Below, piece after piece: positions 31,901 to 41,152 of a stretch of DNA of 41,473 nt. The stretch is from JAYODW01 sp038116745. Its GTDB lineage: Bacteria; Pseudomonadota; Gammaproteobacteria; Ga0077536. Position numbers and translations under genes: made by a program. The stretch is taken from positions 1 through 41,473 of the forward strand of contig JAYODW010000039.1 of assembly GCA_038116745.1 (NCBI GenBank), written 5' to 3'. The notes below the pieces were generated by a model. The model had not been told where the DNA came from, searched no databases, and saw only the letters and a program-made list of their open reading frames with translations. How positions within the stretch are numbered: the stretch's first letter is position 1; each line of letters opens with the position of its first letter.

Positions 31901-34768
31901 ATGAGTTCGTCCATGGCTATCGACTACCAACCACCAACTGTCCTGGAAGACGAGCAGGCATCACTCTGTGCCCGCTTTGAGGAAGCGGCCCTGTCCGCCG
32001 GCCTGGCGATCACGCTGGATGACGCCACACGGCGGGTTTTCGCGATAAGTCCTTTCCTCGCTGAGTTCGCGATCCGTCGCCCGCAGGAATTTGTCTCCTT
32101 GCAGCAGAACTCGACGGCTTCGACCCCCGAGGACTACTCGGCACGGGTCGAACAGACGCTTGCTCTTTGCTCAGATACTGCCGCGGCCAAGCGGGCGCTA
32201 CGCACCCTGCGCCAGGCGGTGATGGCGCAGATCGCCTGGCGCGATATCCATCTCGGGGTGCCGCTGACAGACACCATTACCGCCCTTTCGGACTTCGCCG
32301 ACTGCATACTGCAGAAGGCCTTGGCCTGGCTCCACCGCCAGCTCACGCCCCGCTTCGGACAGCCCCGGGACGATGCTGGAGAACCCCTCGAGCTGCTCAT
32401 CCTCGCGATGGGCAAACTTGGCGGGCGGGAACTTAACTTTTCCTCTGACATCGACCTCATCTTCATCTACGGACAAAACGGCCTGACCCAGGGCGGACGG
32501 CGCGAGCTGGAGCACCAGGAGTACTTCGACCGCCTTGGGCGAGAGCTCATCAGCCTGCTTAATGAAACCACCGCAGAAGGTTTTGTCTTTCGCGTGGATA
32601 TGCGACTGCGGCCGTTCGGTGACAGCGGTCCGCTCAGCTGCAGCCTCGATGCGCTGGAGCACTACTACGCCGTACACGGTCGCGACTGGGAACGCTATGC
32701 ACTGATCAAGGCTCGCGCGGTCACCGGCGATCCGCGCACGCGCCGGAGACTTGGGCAGCTGGTGCGGCCGTTTGTGTACCGTCGCTATCTCGACTTCGGC
32801 GCGCTCGAAGCGCTGCGGGAAATGAAAGCGCTGATCAACAGTGAAGCAACCAGCGACGCGCTGCACGACGACGTCAAACGCGGACGTGGCGGGATCAGAG
32901 AAGTTGAATTCACCGGGCAGCTTTTTCAGCTGATGCGCGGCGGGCGCGAGCCCGAGCTCAGGCAGCCATCCCTGCTTGCAGTCCTGGCTGTATGCGTCGA
33001 TCGCGGCTACCTGGAAGCGCCGGAGGTGGAGCAGCTGCTCGCGGGCTACACATTCCTGCGCACAGTGGAACATCGACTTCAGCAGGTCCGCGACCAGCAG
33101 ACTCATCGCTTACCGCAGGAGCTACGTGACCGTGCGCGGCTCGCGTACGCCATGGCCCTGCCCGATTGGTCTGCTTTTACTGCAGAGCTGGATAGGCATC
33201 GCTCTCAGGTCAACGCGGTTTTCTCCAGATTGCTCGAAGCGCCGACTGTCTCTCGAGACCCGGATGACGGACGCGACAAAGCTGCGCGCAGCCTGTGGCT
33301 CGAGCATGGCGACGAATCGACCCTCGCGCAGAGAGCGGTGGCGCTCGGCCATCCCCTCAGCGAAGCGCAGCTGGACTTTCTGCAGCAACTGCGCTCTCAG
33401 CGTTTCCTCGAACGTTTGAGCCGTCAGGGCCGCGAGCGCTTTGATCGCCTGATGCCGCTGCTAATCCGCACACTGCTGCTGGAAGCTCTGCCGGATCAGT
33501 GTCTGCGCTACCTGCTCAAGCTGCTGCAGGCGATCGCACGACGCAGCGTTTATGTGTCCTTCCTCGCCGACAACCCTGACGCTCTGCAACGCCTGCTCGC
33601 GCTGTTCGCCATTAGTCCGTGGATTGCGGACCAGATCATCGCCCACCCGCTGCTGTTGGACGAACTGCTCGATTCACGTGCCCTGTTTGCGCCGCCGGAC
33701 GCGGTGCGGTTGCGCAGCCTGATTGCGCAGCAAGTGCGCCCCGAGGACGGGCTGGAACAGACCATGGAGGGGATCCGGGTATTCCGTAACCAGCAGGTGC
33801 TGCGCGTCGCCGCTAGCGACGTCATGGGCCGGCTGCCTGTTGCGGAGGTATCCAATCAGCTGAGCTTCATCGCCGAGACCTGTATCGAAAGCGCCCTAGG
33901 CGCCGCGTGGCACGAGCTTACGCAGCGCTTCGGCCCACCGCTGCACAACGCGCGCGGAGGGCTTGAGGCCGCGGCCTTCGGCGTTGTGGCTTACGGCAAA
34001 CTTGGCGGGCTGGAGCTCGGCTACAGCTCTGATCTGGACCTCGTTTTTGTGCATGACAGCGGCGGCTCATCGCGCCATACCGCAGGACCGAAACAAATCG
34101 AAAACGACGTGTTTTTCGCGCGACTCGCCCAGCGGTTCATCCACATCCTGAATACCACCACCAGCGCGGGCGTTGCTTACGAGGTCGATACGCGCCTTCG
34201 ACCGAGTGGAAACTCCGGCCTGCCGGTCAGCCAGATTGAGTCTTTTGCTGCCTATCTTGCTGACGAGGCATGGACCTGGGAGCTGCAGGCGCTGGTGCGG
34301 GCCCGGCCGGTGGCCGGCGATGTCGGCCTGCGCGAGCGCTTCGCAGCTGTCCGCCGCAGCGCCCTTGCGCGTCCGCGGGACGCGCTCGAACTGAAGACCG
34401 CCGTTGCTGAAATGCGGGCGCGCATGGTCGCCGAAACAGACCGCAGCACCGCGCAGGCGTTTGATCTCAAACGCGGCGTGGGAGGTATGACGGACATTGA
34501 ATTTATGGTGCAATACGCCGTCCTCAGGTGGGCCGCCGAACATCCGGCACTGCTCTCCTGGACCGATAATCTCCGCTTGCTGGAGACCATCGCTGACCTC
34601 GAACTGCTGCCCGCCACGGCCTGCCGACAACTGCGCGACGCGTACTTCGCGTATCGCGCCGACATCCACCAAAGCGCTCTGCAGCAGGTCGATGGCCTGG
34701 TCGATCAGAAACGGTTTCTGAACCATCGCAGGCAGGTCAGTGAGGTCTGGCAGGATCTTTTCGAATAA
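31901..34768 (+). CDS. glnE: Bifunctional glutamine synthetase adenylyltransferase/deadenylase
   Basis: Switches glutamine synthetase off and on by adding or removing AMP in response to PII. The 955 residues give the full two-domain duplicate. The N-terminal deadenylylase half carries GKLGGRELNFSSDIDLIFIY, the C-terminal adenylyltransferase half carries GKLGGLELGYSSDLDLVFVHD; both retain the G-S-x(n)-DxD nucleotidyltransferase signature, and RGVGGMTDIEFMVQYAVLRWA near the end and a central helical domain (about 500-580) are in place. The start ATG (31901) has no clear ribosome-binding site; an in-frame ATG four codons on is the alternative. It is followed 17 bases on by ilvE. Confidence 0.96.
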   Translation: MSSSMAIDYQPPTVLEDEQASLCARFEEAALSAGLAITLDDATRRVFAISPFLAEFAIRRPQEFVSLQQNSTASTPEDYSARVEQTLALCSDTAAAKRALRTLRQAVMAQIAWRDIHLGVPLTDTITALSDFADCILQKALAWLHRQLTPRFGQPRDDAGEPLELLILAMGKLGGRELNFSSDIDLIFIYGQNGLTQGGRRELEHQEYFDRLGRELISLLNETTAEGFVFRVDMRLRPFGDSGPLSCSLDALEHYYAVHGRDWERYALIKARAVTGDPRTRRRLGQLVRPFVYRRYLDFGALEALREMKALINSEATSDALHDDVKRGRGGIREVEFTGQLFQLMRGGREPELRQPSLLAVLAVCVDRGYLEAPEVEQLLAGYTFLRTVEHRLQQVRDQQTHRLPQELRDRARLAYAMALPDWSAFTAELDRHRSQVNAVFSRLLEAPTVSRDPDDGRDKAARSLWLEHGDESTLAQRAVALGHPLSEAQLDFLQQLRSQRFLERLSRQGRERFDRLMPLLIRTLLLEALPDQCLRYLLKLLQAIARRSVYVSFLADNPDALQRLLALFAISPWIADQIIAHPLLLDELLDSRALFAPPDAVRLRSLIAQQVRPEDGLEQTMEGIRVFRNQQVLRVAASDVMGRLPVAEVSNQLSFIAETCIESALGAAWHELTQRFGPPLHNARGGLEAAAFGVVAYGKLGGLELGYSSDLDLVFVHDSGGSSRHTAGPKQIENDVFFARLAQRFIHILNTTTSAGVAYEVDTRLRPSGNSGLPVSQIESFAAYLADEAWTWELQALVRARPVAGDVGLRERFAAVRRSALARPRDALELKTAVAEMRARMVAETDRSTAQAFDLKRGVGGMTDIEFMVQYAVLRWAAEHPALLSWTDNLRLLETIADLELLPATACRQLRDAYFAYRADIHQSALQQVDGLVDQKRFLNHRRQVSEVWQDLFE

Positions 34769-34785
34769 CCGCAGGAGCAAATGAG

Positions 34786-35709
34786 ATGAGTTACGCCGAT
34801 CGCGACGGAGTGATCTGGATGGATGGCCACAAAGTGCCGTGGCGCGATGCGAACGTCCACGTGCTCACTCACACCCTGCACTACGGAGTGGGCGCATTCG
34901 AAGGGATCCGCGCGTACGAGACGCCGAACGGTACGGCCATCTTCCGGCTGGAAGACCATATACAGCGCCTATTCGACACCGCCCACATTCTGCACATGGA
35001 TATCCCTTACGAGCAGGCAACCATCCGTGACGCCTGTGTCGAAAACGTGCGCGAAAACAAGCTTGATTCCGCATATATCCGTCCGCTGGTCTACTACGGC
35101 TCGGAAGGCATGGGCCTGCATGCAAGCAATCTTTCTGTCCATGTCGCCATCGCGTCGTGGTTCTGGGGTGCGTATCTGGGCGCGGACGCGCTCGAAAAAG
35201 GGATCCGCATCAAAACCTCTTCCTACACTCGGCATCTGGTTAACAGCGTGATGTGCCGCGCCAAAGCCTGCGGGAACTACATCAACTCCATTCTGGCGCT
35301 GCAGGAAGCGGCGCGCGACGGATACGACGAGGCCCTGCTGCTCGACAACGAGGGAATGGTGGCTGAGGGCAGCGGCGAGAACATCTTCATCGTACGCAAA
35401 GGCGTGCTCTATACGCCCGAAATAACGTCTTCACTCGAGGGGATCACACGCGACACCATTCTCCGCCTGGCCCGCGAAGACGGCATCGAAGTGCGGGAGA
35501 AACGCATCACGCGTGATGAAATTTACATCGCGGACGAGTGTTTCTTCACCGGGACAGCCGCCGAAGTGACGCCCATCCGCGAACTTGATAACCGCCAGAT
35601 TGGCAGCGGCAGCTGCGGAGACATGACGCGCAGACTGCAGGGTCTTTACCTGGACCTCGTACAGGGGCGTCGCGAAGCGCCTGACGGCTGGTTAACCATC
35701 GTCAGCTGA
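34786..35709 (+). CDS. ilvE: Branched-chain amino-acid aminotransferase
   Basis: Last step of leucine, isoleucine and valine synthesis, a PLP fold-type IV enzyme of 307 residues. Features: VHVLTHTLHYGVGAFEGIRAY, RLFDTAHILHM, YIRPLVYYG, the PLP lysine K160 in MCRAKACGNYINSILA, DEALLLDNEGMVAEGSGENIF and FFTGTAAEVTPI. CAGGAG lies eight bases upstream of the ATG. It follows glnE and leads into the ELM1/glycosyltransferase run, matching the Pseudomonas order glnE-ilvE-LPS core genes. Confidence 0.97.
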   Translation: MSYADRDGVIWMDGHKVPWRDANVHVLTHTLHYGVGAFEGIRAYETPNGTAIFRLEDHIQRLFDTAHILHMDIPYEQATIRDACVENVRENKLDSAYIRPLVYYGSEGMGLHASNLSVHVAIASWFWGAYLGADALEKGIRIKTSSYTRHLVNSVMCRAKACGNYINSILALQEAARDGYDEALLLDNEGMVAEGSGENIFIVRKGVLYTPEITSSLEGITRDTILRLAREDGIEVREKRITRDEIYIADECFFTGTAAEVTPIRELDNRQIGSGSCGDMTRRLQGLYLDLVQGRREAPDGWLTIVS

Positions 35710-35734
35710 TCAACCAGCTCTCCGGAGCCCCACG

Positions 35735-36646
35735 ATGACGACTCACCCTCTCGTCGTGTGGCAGCTGAGTGATGGCAAGCGCGGACACGAGCGGCAGGGC
35801 CAGGGCCTCATAGAAGCACTCGGCAAGCAGACGCGACTGGAAAAACGACTCGTCCCGGTGCAGCGGCTCCCCGGTACGCTGGGTCTCGACGCGTTGCTGC
35901 GCAGGTCACCGGCTGTGCCACTACTCGCTCCGCCGGATGTGCTGGTAGCAGCGGGTCGCAGAACACTCTGGCCGGCTGTGTGTCTGCGGCGGATTTTCCG
36001 ATGCAGGAGTATCTGCCTCATGCGCCCGGGTGTCTCCCGGCCGTGGTTTGATTTAAGCATCGTCCCGCAGCACGACGAACCGCCGACCGCCAGCAACATC
36101 ATCGTCTCCGAGGGACCGCTGAACCCTTTCTATCCGGGGCCGGCGCAGCAGGCTCTTGGTCTGGTGTTACTGGGGGGCCCCTCTCGCCACCACGCATGGG
36201 ATGCGACCACCCTACTCCGACAGCTTTCGGCTGTGCTGAAAAGAACAGAAGGCAAAGACTGGATAATTTGCACCTCGCGGCGAACGCCGCCGGACTTTGA
36301 GGATCAGCTCGCTGCCTGGAACTTTCCGCGGACCCGGGTGATGCCTTTTGATACGGCTGATGAGGATTGGCTGGTGCGTCATCTGCCTGCCGCACAGGAG
36401 ATCTGGGTGAGCGCGGACAGCCTTTCCATGATTTACGAAGCTCTGACCGTCACGACTTCGGTTGGCGTGCTGACGCTGCCCGAACGCCGCCAGGATCGGG
36501 TAAGCAGGGCGGTTGGGAATTTGATCGCATCCGCAAAAGTACGCACCGCGGACGCTCCCGAGCGGTTGATGACACACAAACCGCTCGCAGAAGCGTCACG
36601 CTGTGCAGCGCTTGTGCTGCAACGATGGCCGGATCTGCGCCGATGA
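35735..36646 (+). CDS. ELM1/mitochondrial-fission-like family protein (GT-B-like)
   Basis: A 303-residue protein of the ELM1 family, found in bacteria near LPS genes and in plants in mitochondrial fission. The opening VVWQLSDGKRGHERQGQGLIEAL, VAAGRRTLWPAVCLRR, LVLLGGPSRHHAWD and WVSADSLSMIYEALTV are typical. The fold resembles GT-B glycosyltransferases and the bacterial members are thought to act in surface-glycan assembly, but no activity is established. CCGGAG precedes the ATG. Its stop overlaps the next glycosyltransferase ATG (ATGA), which ties it functionally to that gene. Confidence 0.87.
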   Translation: MTTHPLVVWQLSDGKRGHERQGQGLIEALGKQTRLEKRLVPVQRLPGTLGLDALLRRSPAVPLLAPPDVLVAAGRRTLWPAVCLRRIFRCRSICLMRPGVSRPWFDLSIVPQHDEPPTASNIIVSEGPLNPFYPGPAQQALGLVLLGGPSRHHAWDATTLLRQLSAVLKRTEGKDWIICTSRRTPPDFEDQLAAWNFPRTRVMPFDTADEDWLVRHLPAAQEIWVSADSLSMIYEALTVTTSVGVLTLPERRQDRVSRAVGNLIASAKVRTADAPERLMTHKPLAEASRCAALVLQRWPDLRR

Positions 36647-37382
36647 GCGCGTCTGGGTGTCGGCCTTTGCGCGTCCTGCAGATCCTGCCAGAGCTCGATG
36701 CCGGCGGTGTCGAACGAGGAACGCTCGAAATTGCCCAAGCGCTGAAAAGTCGCGGACACCAGGCTCTGGTGGTCTCGGGCGGCGGTCGACTGGAGCGCGA
36801 ACTAAAAGCCTGTGGTGCAACCCATCTGACTTTGCCGGTCGGCGAAAAACAGCTGCGGAGTCTCGGCCTTATCCGGGAGCTGGAACGTTTGTTTGTTGGA
36901 CATCAGGTCGATATTGTCCACGCGCGATCCCGCCTTCCGGCGTGGCTGGCGTGGCTCGCACTCCGGCGGATCCCGCACGGCAGGCGTCCGGCATGGGTCA
37001 CTACGGTTCATGGCCCTTACACGGTTAATTCCTACAGTCGCATCATGACAACCGGGGACCGGGTCATCGCAATATCTGACTTCATTCGGGATTACGTTGC
37101 CTGCAGCTATCCCGGTGTTCCCGCCGGACGTATCGTCGTAATCCCACGTGGCATCGACCAAGCGTTATATAACGCCTCTTACGAACCATCACAGGATTGG
37201 GTCGCTCGCTGGAAGGCTGAACACCCGGCGCTGCTGGATAAGCCCTTGTTGATATTGCCTGCCCGTCTCACCCGCTGGAAGGGACAGGAGGATTTCCTCC
37301 GTGTGCTCGCCGGCGTACGCAGCCGCGGCGTCGATGCCCACGGTCTGCTGGTGGGCGCTGCGCACCAACGAAAACCACGCTA
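36643..37382 (+). CDS. Glycosyltransferase family 4 (3' end lost in assembly gap)
   Basis: The first 246 codons of a GT4/GT-B glycosyltransferase. It begins RVLQILPELDAGGVERGTLEIA, the nucleotide-sugar-independent donor loop of GT4 enzymes, then VDIVHARSRLPAWLA, TTVHGPYTVNSYSRIM, VIAISDFIRDYV and IPRGIDQ, and is entering the second Rossmann domain (ILPARLTRWKGQEDFL) when the 100-N run interrupts it. The ATG overlaps the ELM1 stop (ATGA). The remaining C-terminal half, with the ExxxxxE donor-binding motif, must lie in the gap. It is likely an LPS-core or surface-glycan enzyme; specificity is unknown. Confidence 0.9.
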
Positions 37383-37482
37383 NNNNNNNNNNNNNNNNNN
37401 NNNNNNNNNNNNNNNNNNNNNNNNNNNNNNNNNNNNNNNNNNNNNNNNNNNNNNNNNNNNNNNNNNNNNNNNNNNNNNNNNN
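37383..37482. other. Assembly gap (100 N)
   Basis: Exactly 100 N, the convention for a gap of unknown length. It truncates the plus-strand GT4 gene on its left and the minus-strand sulfotransferase-like gene on its right, both at their 3' ends. True length and any genes inside are not known. Confidence 0.98.
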
Positions 37483-38178
37483 GGTCGTCTCTGGCGGCCA
37501 TCTGCGTTTTACTCGAGCTCGCAACCGCATGCGCAATATCCTGCTCTTCAAGCTGCAGGTCCCAATGGCTGGCGACCTGACTCAGGGTCTGCGCCGTCTG
37601 CTGTTGAAGAATCTCGTAGCGAACGACGAGCACCCGGTCAGGATTGCGCGCGATCACAGCAGACCATGCATCCAGGAAGCGTACGGTCGACCAGATATCG
37701 GCGTTATAGCGTTTCGCGTAGGGCGCTCCGCGCAGGTATGTAGAGAACGATTCCGCATACCGGTCTTTCCATTTCGCATAATTAGATGCCAACGCATCAC
37801 GCAGGTCCCGCAGCAGGAGCACATAAGGTGGCAGCTGAAAAAAACGATGCGCCCATCGGGTACAGATCAGCGGGTGCGGTACGCTGTGTCCACCTAGCAG
37901 ATGCGGGATCTGCGGGTAGCAAACAGGGTCGCGATGCCCAGGAAAATGTCGTTCGCATGATTGAAGCGGGGCGGCGGGATCGGGTAGCGCCGCGCGAGTG
38001 CGTCAGCCACCATGAACTTGAGCCTGTGCGTGCCGGCCTGGTGCATGCTGATCAGGTGGCCGCTCCGGGCTCGATGTCTCAGGAGCGCGAAGTTGCTCCG
38101 CTCCCGGAGATAGGCGTAACGCTGAAACGTAACGGCCTCAGGCAAAGTATCTGCTGCCAGCCCCTCAGCCACCGTCAT
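37483..38178 (-). pseudogene. Sulfotransferase-like gene, frameshifted and cut by the assembly gap
   Basis: Two frames together read as one sulfotransferase-fold protein. The N-terminal frame (38178 to ~37939) contains the PAPS-loop-like segment GHLISMHQAGTHRLKFM and PRFNHANDIFLG. From there, a plus-one-base change at the CCC run (37937-37939; GGG on the coding strand) restores HRDPVCYPQIPHLLGGHS, WAHRFFQLPPYV and the 3'-phosphate-binding segment LLLRDLRDALASNYAKWK, then VLVVRYEIL, until the gap. A missing G in a homopolymer may be a sequencing error or a true mutation. Start is either the ATG 38178 or a GTG at 38172, which has AGGAG six bases upstream. It would sulfate a glycan, an inference from the neighbouring glycosyltransferases. 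Confidence 0.72.
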
Positions 38179-38207
38179 CTCCTCGTATTTCCCGCACTGA
38201 CTCTTTT

Positions 38208-39188
38208 ATGCGCCGGATCCTGATCATTAAACTAGGCGCGCTTGGCGACGTCGTGATGGCGACGCCTCTGGTGGAGGCATTGCTCTCCCACCATGCGGGG
38301 GACGAGATCCATCTCCTGACCGCTCCTCTTTTTGCCCCCGTTTTTCAGTCCTGGCCGGCGCTCACCGTGCGCGCGCAGCCACGTCACGGCCTGCGCAACA
38401 TGTTGACTACGATCCGTTGGCTGCGTCGGCAGCGCTTTACCCGGATCTACGACCTGCAGAGTAACGACCGCAGCGCCATCCTGTGCGCCCTGTCCGGCGC
38501 GCGCGAGCGGATTGGCAATCACCCGCGTTTTCCCTACACCCATACGCCCGCTATCCCATGGCGTGGAGAGTCACACATATTCGAACGGATGTGCGAGGTG
38601 CTGGCCGCCGCGGATGTAAAGGTAACGAAGAAGAGGCCGCTCTTGCCGGCAACGCCGGCTGAACGGCACGCGGTCGCGGCGTGGCTGAGTGCGAAGCAGA
38701 TAGACCAACGTCCCTTTGCCCTGCTGCACGCTGGGGCCAGTGCCAGCCGGCCCGAGAAGCGGTGGCCTTATTTCGGTGAGCTCGCAGCCCATATACGAGC
38801 GGCTGGGTTTGTCCCCGTCTGGCTGGGTACTGAATCAGAGAGGGCCTTGAACCGCACGCTCATGGAAGAGGGGGACATCGATTCCTCCGGCGCTTTCAGC
38901 ATTACCGAGCTCGCGCAGCTTGCGCGGCACGCGGTTTTTGCCGTGACTAACGATTCGGGCCCGATGCACGTGCTTTCCTGCGCGGGCATCCCAGTCTTTG
39001 CACTTTTCGGCCCCAGCGACTGGCGGCGGAATCACGCGCTGGGACAGCAGGCACAGGTTATTGCCGGCGTTGAAGTTCTGGCGGACTACCGCAATCAGCG
39101 CACAGCCAACTGCCTGTCGGAGATCCCGGTAGCGCTGGTGTGGAAACGGATCCGTCATCACAACGATGTCCGAGCCTGCCTACGCTGA
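38208..39188 (+). CDS. Glycosyltransferase family 9 (heptosyltransferase-like)
   Basis: A 326-residue GT9 enzyme of the LPS heptosyltransferase/WaaF-C-Q type. It opens ILIIKLGALGDVVMATPLVEAL and has the acceptor/donor motifs FALLHAGASASRPEKRWP, AVTNDSGPMHVLSCAGIPVFALFGPSDWRRNHALG, the usual GT9 D-S-G-P-M-H signature. It probably adds ADP-heptose or a related sugar to lipid A-core in the cytoplasm. The start ATG has no clear ribosome-binding site and lies 29 bases from the divergent sulfotransferase. It converges on a GT4 gene six bases away. Confidence 0.92.
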   Translation: MRRILIIKLGALGDVVMATPLVEALLSHHAGDEIHLLTAPLFAPVFQSWPALTVRAQPRHGLRNMLTTIRWLRRQRFTRIYDLQSNDRSAILCALSGARERIGNHPRFPYTHTPAIPWRGESHIFERMCEVLAAADVKVTKKRPLLPATPAERHAVAAWLSAKQIDQRPFALLHAGASASRPEKRWPYFGELAAHIRAAGFVPVWLGTESERALNRTLMEEGDIDSSGAFSITELAQLARHAVFAVTNDSGPMHVLSCAGIPVFALFGPSDWRRNHALGQQAQVIAGVEVLADYRNQRTANCLSEIPVALVWKRIRHHNDVRACLR

Positions 39189-39194
39189 TGCGTG

Positions 39195-40238
39195 TCACGA
39201 AGACGACGACACTAATTCTGCGTAAAGCTCCTCGTACTGGTCCACGACTGCACCGGCGCTGTATTTTTCGCGATAGCGCTGCAACGCATTAGACGCCATC
39301 TCTTCCGCGCGTGCGGTGTCGCAGATCGCTTCTATCCCGGCAGCAAGCCCGTCGACATCATCGCTGTCCACAAGCAGCCCGCAAGCATCAGCGAGCACTT
39401 CGAGCGGGCCTTGTGTCGTCGTTGCGAGGACCGGGACTCCTCTGGCCATTGCTTCGAGCATGGCTATTCCGAACGGCTCGTCACGTGAGGGGAGAACGAA
39501 GGCGCGTGCGCCTGAAAGAAACGCCTCAACATCGTGAACCCACCCGCACAGTCGCACGCAATCCGACAATCCGAGATGCTCGATAAGCTCAGCAAGGACA
39601 TCCCTCTCTGGCCCGTCTCCGCCCAGATCAAGCTGTAGGTAAAGCCCCCGCGCACGCACTCTGGCCAGCGCGTGCAGCAACACATCAAAACCTTTCTTGT
39701 GCACCATGCGCCCGTACGACACCAAACGATACGGCTGCGCGGTTGGCAACGAAATTGATTCGACCGCTCCAAGCGCACTGAAGTTGGGGATCCGGCGTAT
39801 GGCAGAGCGGGAGACCCCCCGCTCCGCCAGGTAGGTTTCCTGCGCGCGGGTGGTCGGCACCAGTCGGGTTATATCCTGGTAGTACTTCAGGTTAACCAGA
39901 TTGTGGGTTTTGGCCACGGCAGGAAGATTCAAACGCATGGCAGCTCTGCCGGCCAGCAACGCGGCTCGTGCCAGATGGGCATGGACAACCAACGGGTTGA
40001 AAGCTTTCAGCACGCGGCCGATCTGATGTTCTGCCAGCCTGTCCCAGGACCCGAAACAGCGCTGCTCCACAACGTTGTCGGCCAGCGCACCGGCCTTCAA
40101 GATGGGGAGCGCCTCTCCGCGCGGATCAACGATGGCCAAAACCTCATGGCCCCGTGCGCACAGGGCCTCGCTGAGATCTATGAACGAGCGTTCGGCGCCT
40201 CCGAAACGTCGGCCCAGCATTACCTGGGCAATGCGCAT
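39195..40238 (-). CDS. Glycosyltransferase family 4
   Basis: A 347-residue retaining GT-B glycosyltransferase. N-terminal domain: MRIAQVMLGRRFGGAERSFIDLSEAL, VVHAHLARAALLAG, AVAKTHNLVNLKYYQ. C-terminal GT4 domain: VSYGRMVHKKGFDVLLHAL, LGGDGPERDVL and the donor-binding ExxxxxE in SRDEPFGIAMLEAMARGVPV. The ATG at 40238 lies inside the last 19 bases of the upstream GT9 gene; a longer frame to 40358 is simply that overlap. Together with the GT9 it forms a minus-strand pair downstream of mnmE. Sugar specificity is unknown. Confidence 0.92.
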   Translation of the reverse strand: MRIAQVMLGRRFGGAERSFIDLSEALCARGHEVLAIVDPRGEALPILKAGALADNVVEQRCFGSWDRLAEHQIGRVLKAFNPLVVHAHLARAALLAGRAAMRLNLPAVAKTHNLVNLKYYQDITRLVPTTRAQETYLAERGVSRSAIRRIPNFSALGAVESISLPTAQPYRLVSYGRMVHKKGFDVLLHALARVRARGLYLQLDLGGDGPERDVLAELIEHLGLSDCVRLCGWVHDVEAFLSGARAFVLPSRDEPFGIAMLEAMARGVPVLATTTQGPLEVLADACGLLVDSDDVDGLAAGIEAICDTARAEEMASNALQRYREKYSAGAVVDQYEELYAELVSSSS

Positions 40239-41140
40239 TCTGTTTCCCGAAGCATGGTGCGCGCGAGTTCTAGAACGGGTTCTTTTTCCAATCGATTCAG
40301 GTCCTTGCCCGGGGCAAGGATGATTCGATGCGCCTCTCCCCATGGGCGATACCGCCAAGGCTCGCCTGGCCCGAACAAAGTCAGCGCGCGGGTGCCCACA
40401 CCGGCGGCCACATGGCCAAGTCCCGAATCATTACCGATGAAAAGCTGGCACTCTGCCAGGACCGCCGCGGCTCCCGGGAGGTCTGTCTTGCCGGTCAGGT
40501 CCATCAACGGCAGTTCCAGGCGCGAGAGCTCCTTTCCGAATTCTTTGTCTGCGGTGCTGCCAAGGACAACAAACGCCGCAGCGTCTTCTCGGAGCGAGGT
40601 CAAAAGCCCTGAAAATTTCTCCACAGGCCAGACCTTCCCAGGCCAGTTAGCGCCAGGGGCTATGGCTACCAGAGCACCCCGCGGGAGTTGGGCGAGTTGT
40701 TCTCGCGCCAGCGCCCGTTGTTTTTCAGTGAGATAAAGCCGGCAAGGTGGCGGCTGCATTTTTCCGACCAACGGGCGCAGCGCCGCAAAATGATGTTCCA
40801 CCGCGTGTTGCTGCCCAACCATTCTGCGTGGCTTCATCAAGCGTTGTCGGGAACGCAGTAAAAATGCTGCAACGGGCGTTCTGAGATCGATAACTGCACG
40901 GTAGTTGCGCTGACGCAGCCGCGAAATCAATGACCAGGTTTCCATCCATCCAGCACGCTTCCGCCGGTGATACAGATCGCCCAGATAAGGCGCGAACGCG
41001 ATGAGCGCGGAAGAGCGGGCATCGGCGACAACATCAATTGGCGTACCAGGAAATTGGCTTGCGGCCGCTTCCATCACCGGGGTAGTCAGGACCAGATCAC
41101 CGATATTACTCAGCGTAATGATGAGGATCCGTTCCGTCAT
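40220..41140 (-). CDS. Glycosyltransferase family 9 (heptosyltransferase-like), second copy
   Basis: A 306-residue GT9 enzyme distinct from the plus-strand copy. It opens MTERILIITLSNIGDLVLTTPVMEA, with VAIAPGANWPGKVWPVEKFSGLL, LFIGNDSGLGHVAAGVGTRALTLFGPGEPWRYRPWG as the GT9 donor motifs. The residue after D-S-G is Leu rather than Pro (usually DSGPMH), and the following His is retained. It begins 12 bases after mnmE and overlaps the next glycosyltransferase by 19 bases, so the glycan genes may be transcribed with mnmE. The sugar transferred is not known. Confidence 0.91.
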   Translation of the reverse strand: MTERILIITLSNIGDLVLTTPVMEAAASQFPGTPIDVVADARSSALIAFAPYLGDLYHRRKRAGWMETWSLISRLRQRNYRAVIDLRTPVAAFLLRSRQRLMKPRRMVGQQHAVEHHFAALRPLVGKMQPPPCRLYLTEKQRALAREQLAQLPRGALVAIAPGANWPGKVWPVEKFSGLLTSLREDAAAFVVLGSTADKEFGKELSRLELPLMDLTGKTDLPGAAAVLAECQLFIGNDSGLGHVAAGVGTRALTLFGPGEPWRYRPWGEAHRIILAPGKDLNRLEKEPVLELARTMLRETECALPR

Positions 41141-41152
41141 CGCTCTGCCGTG

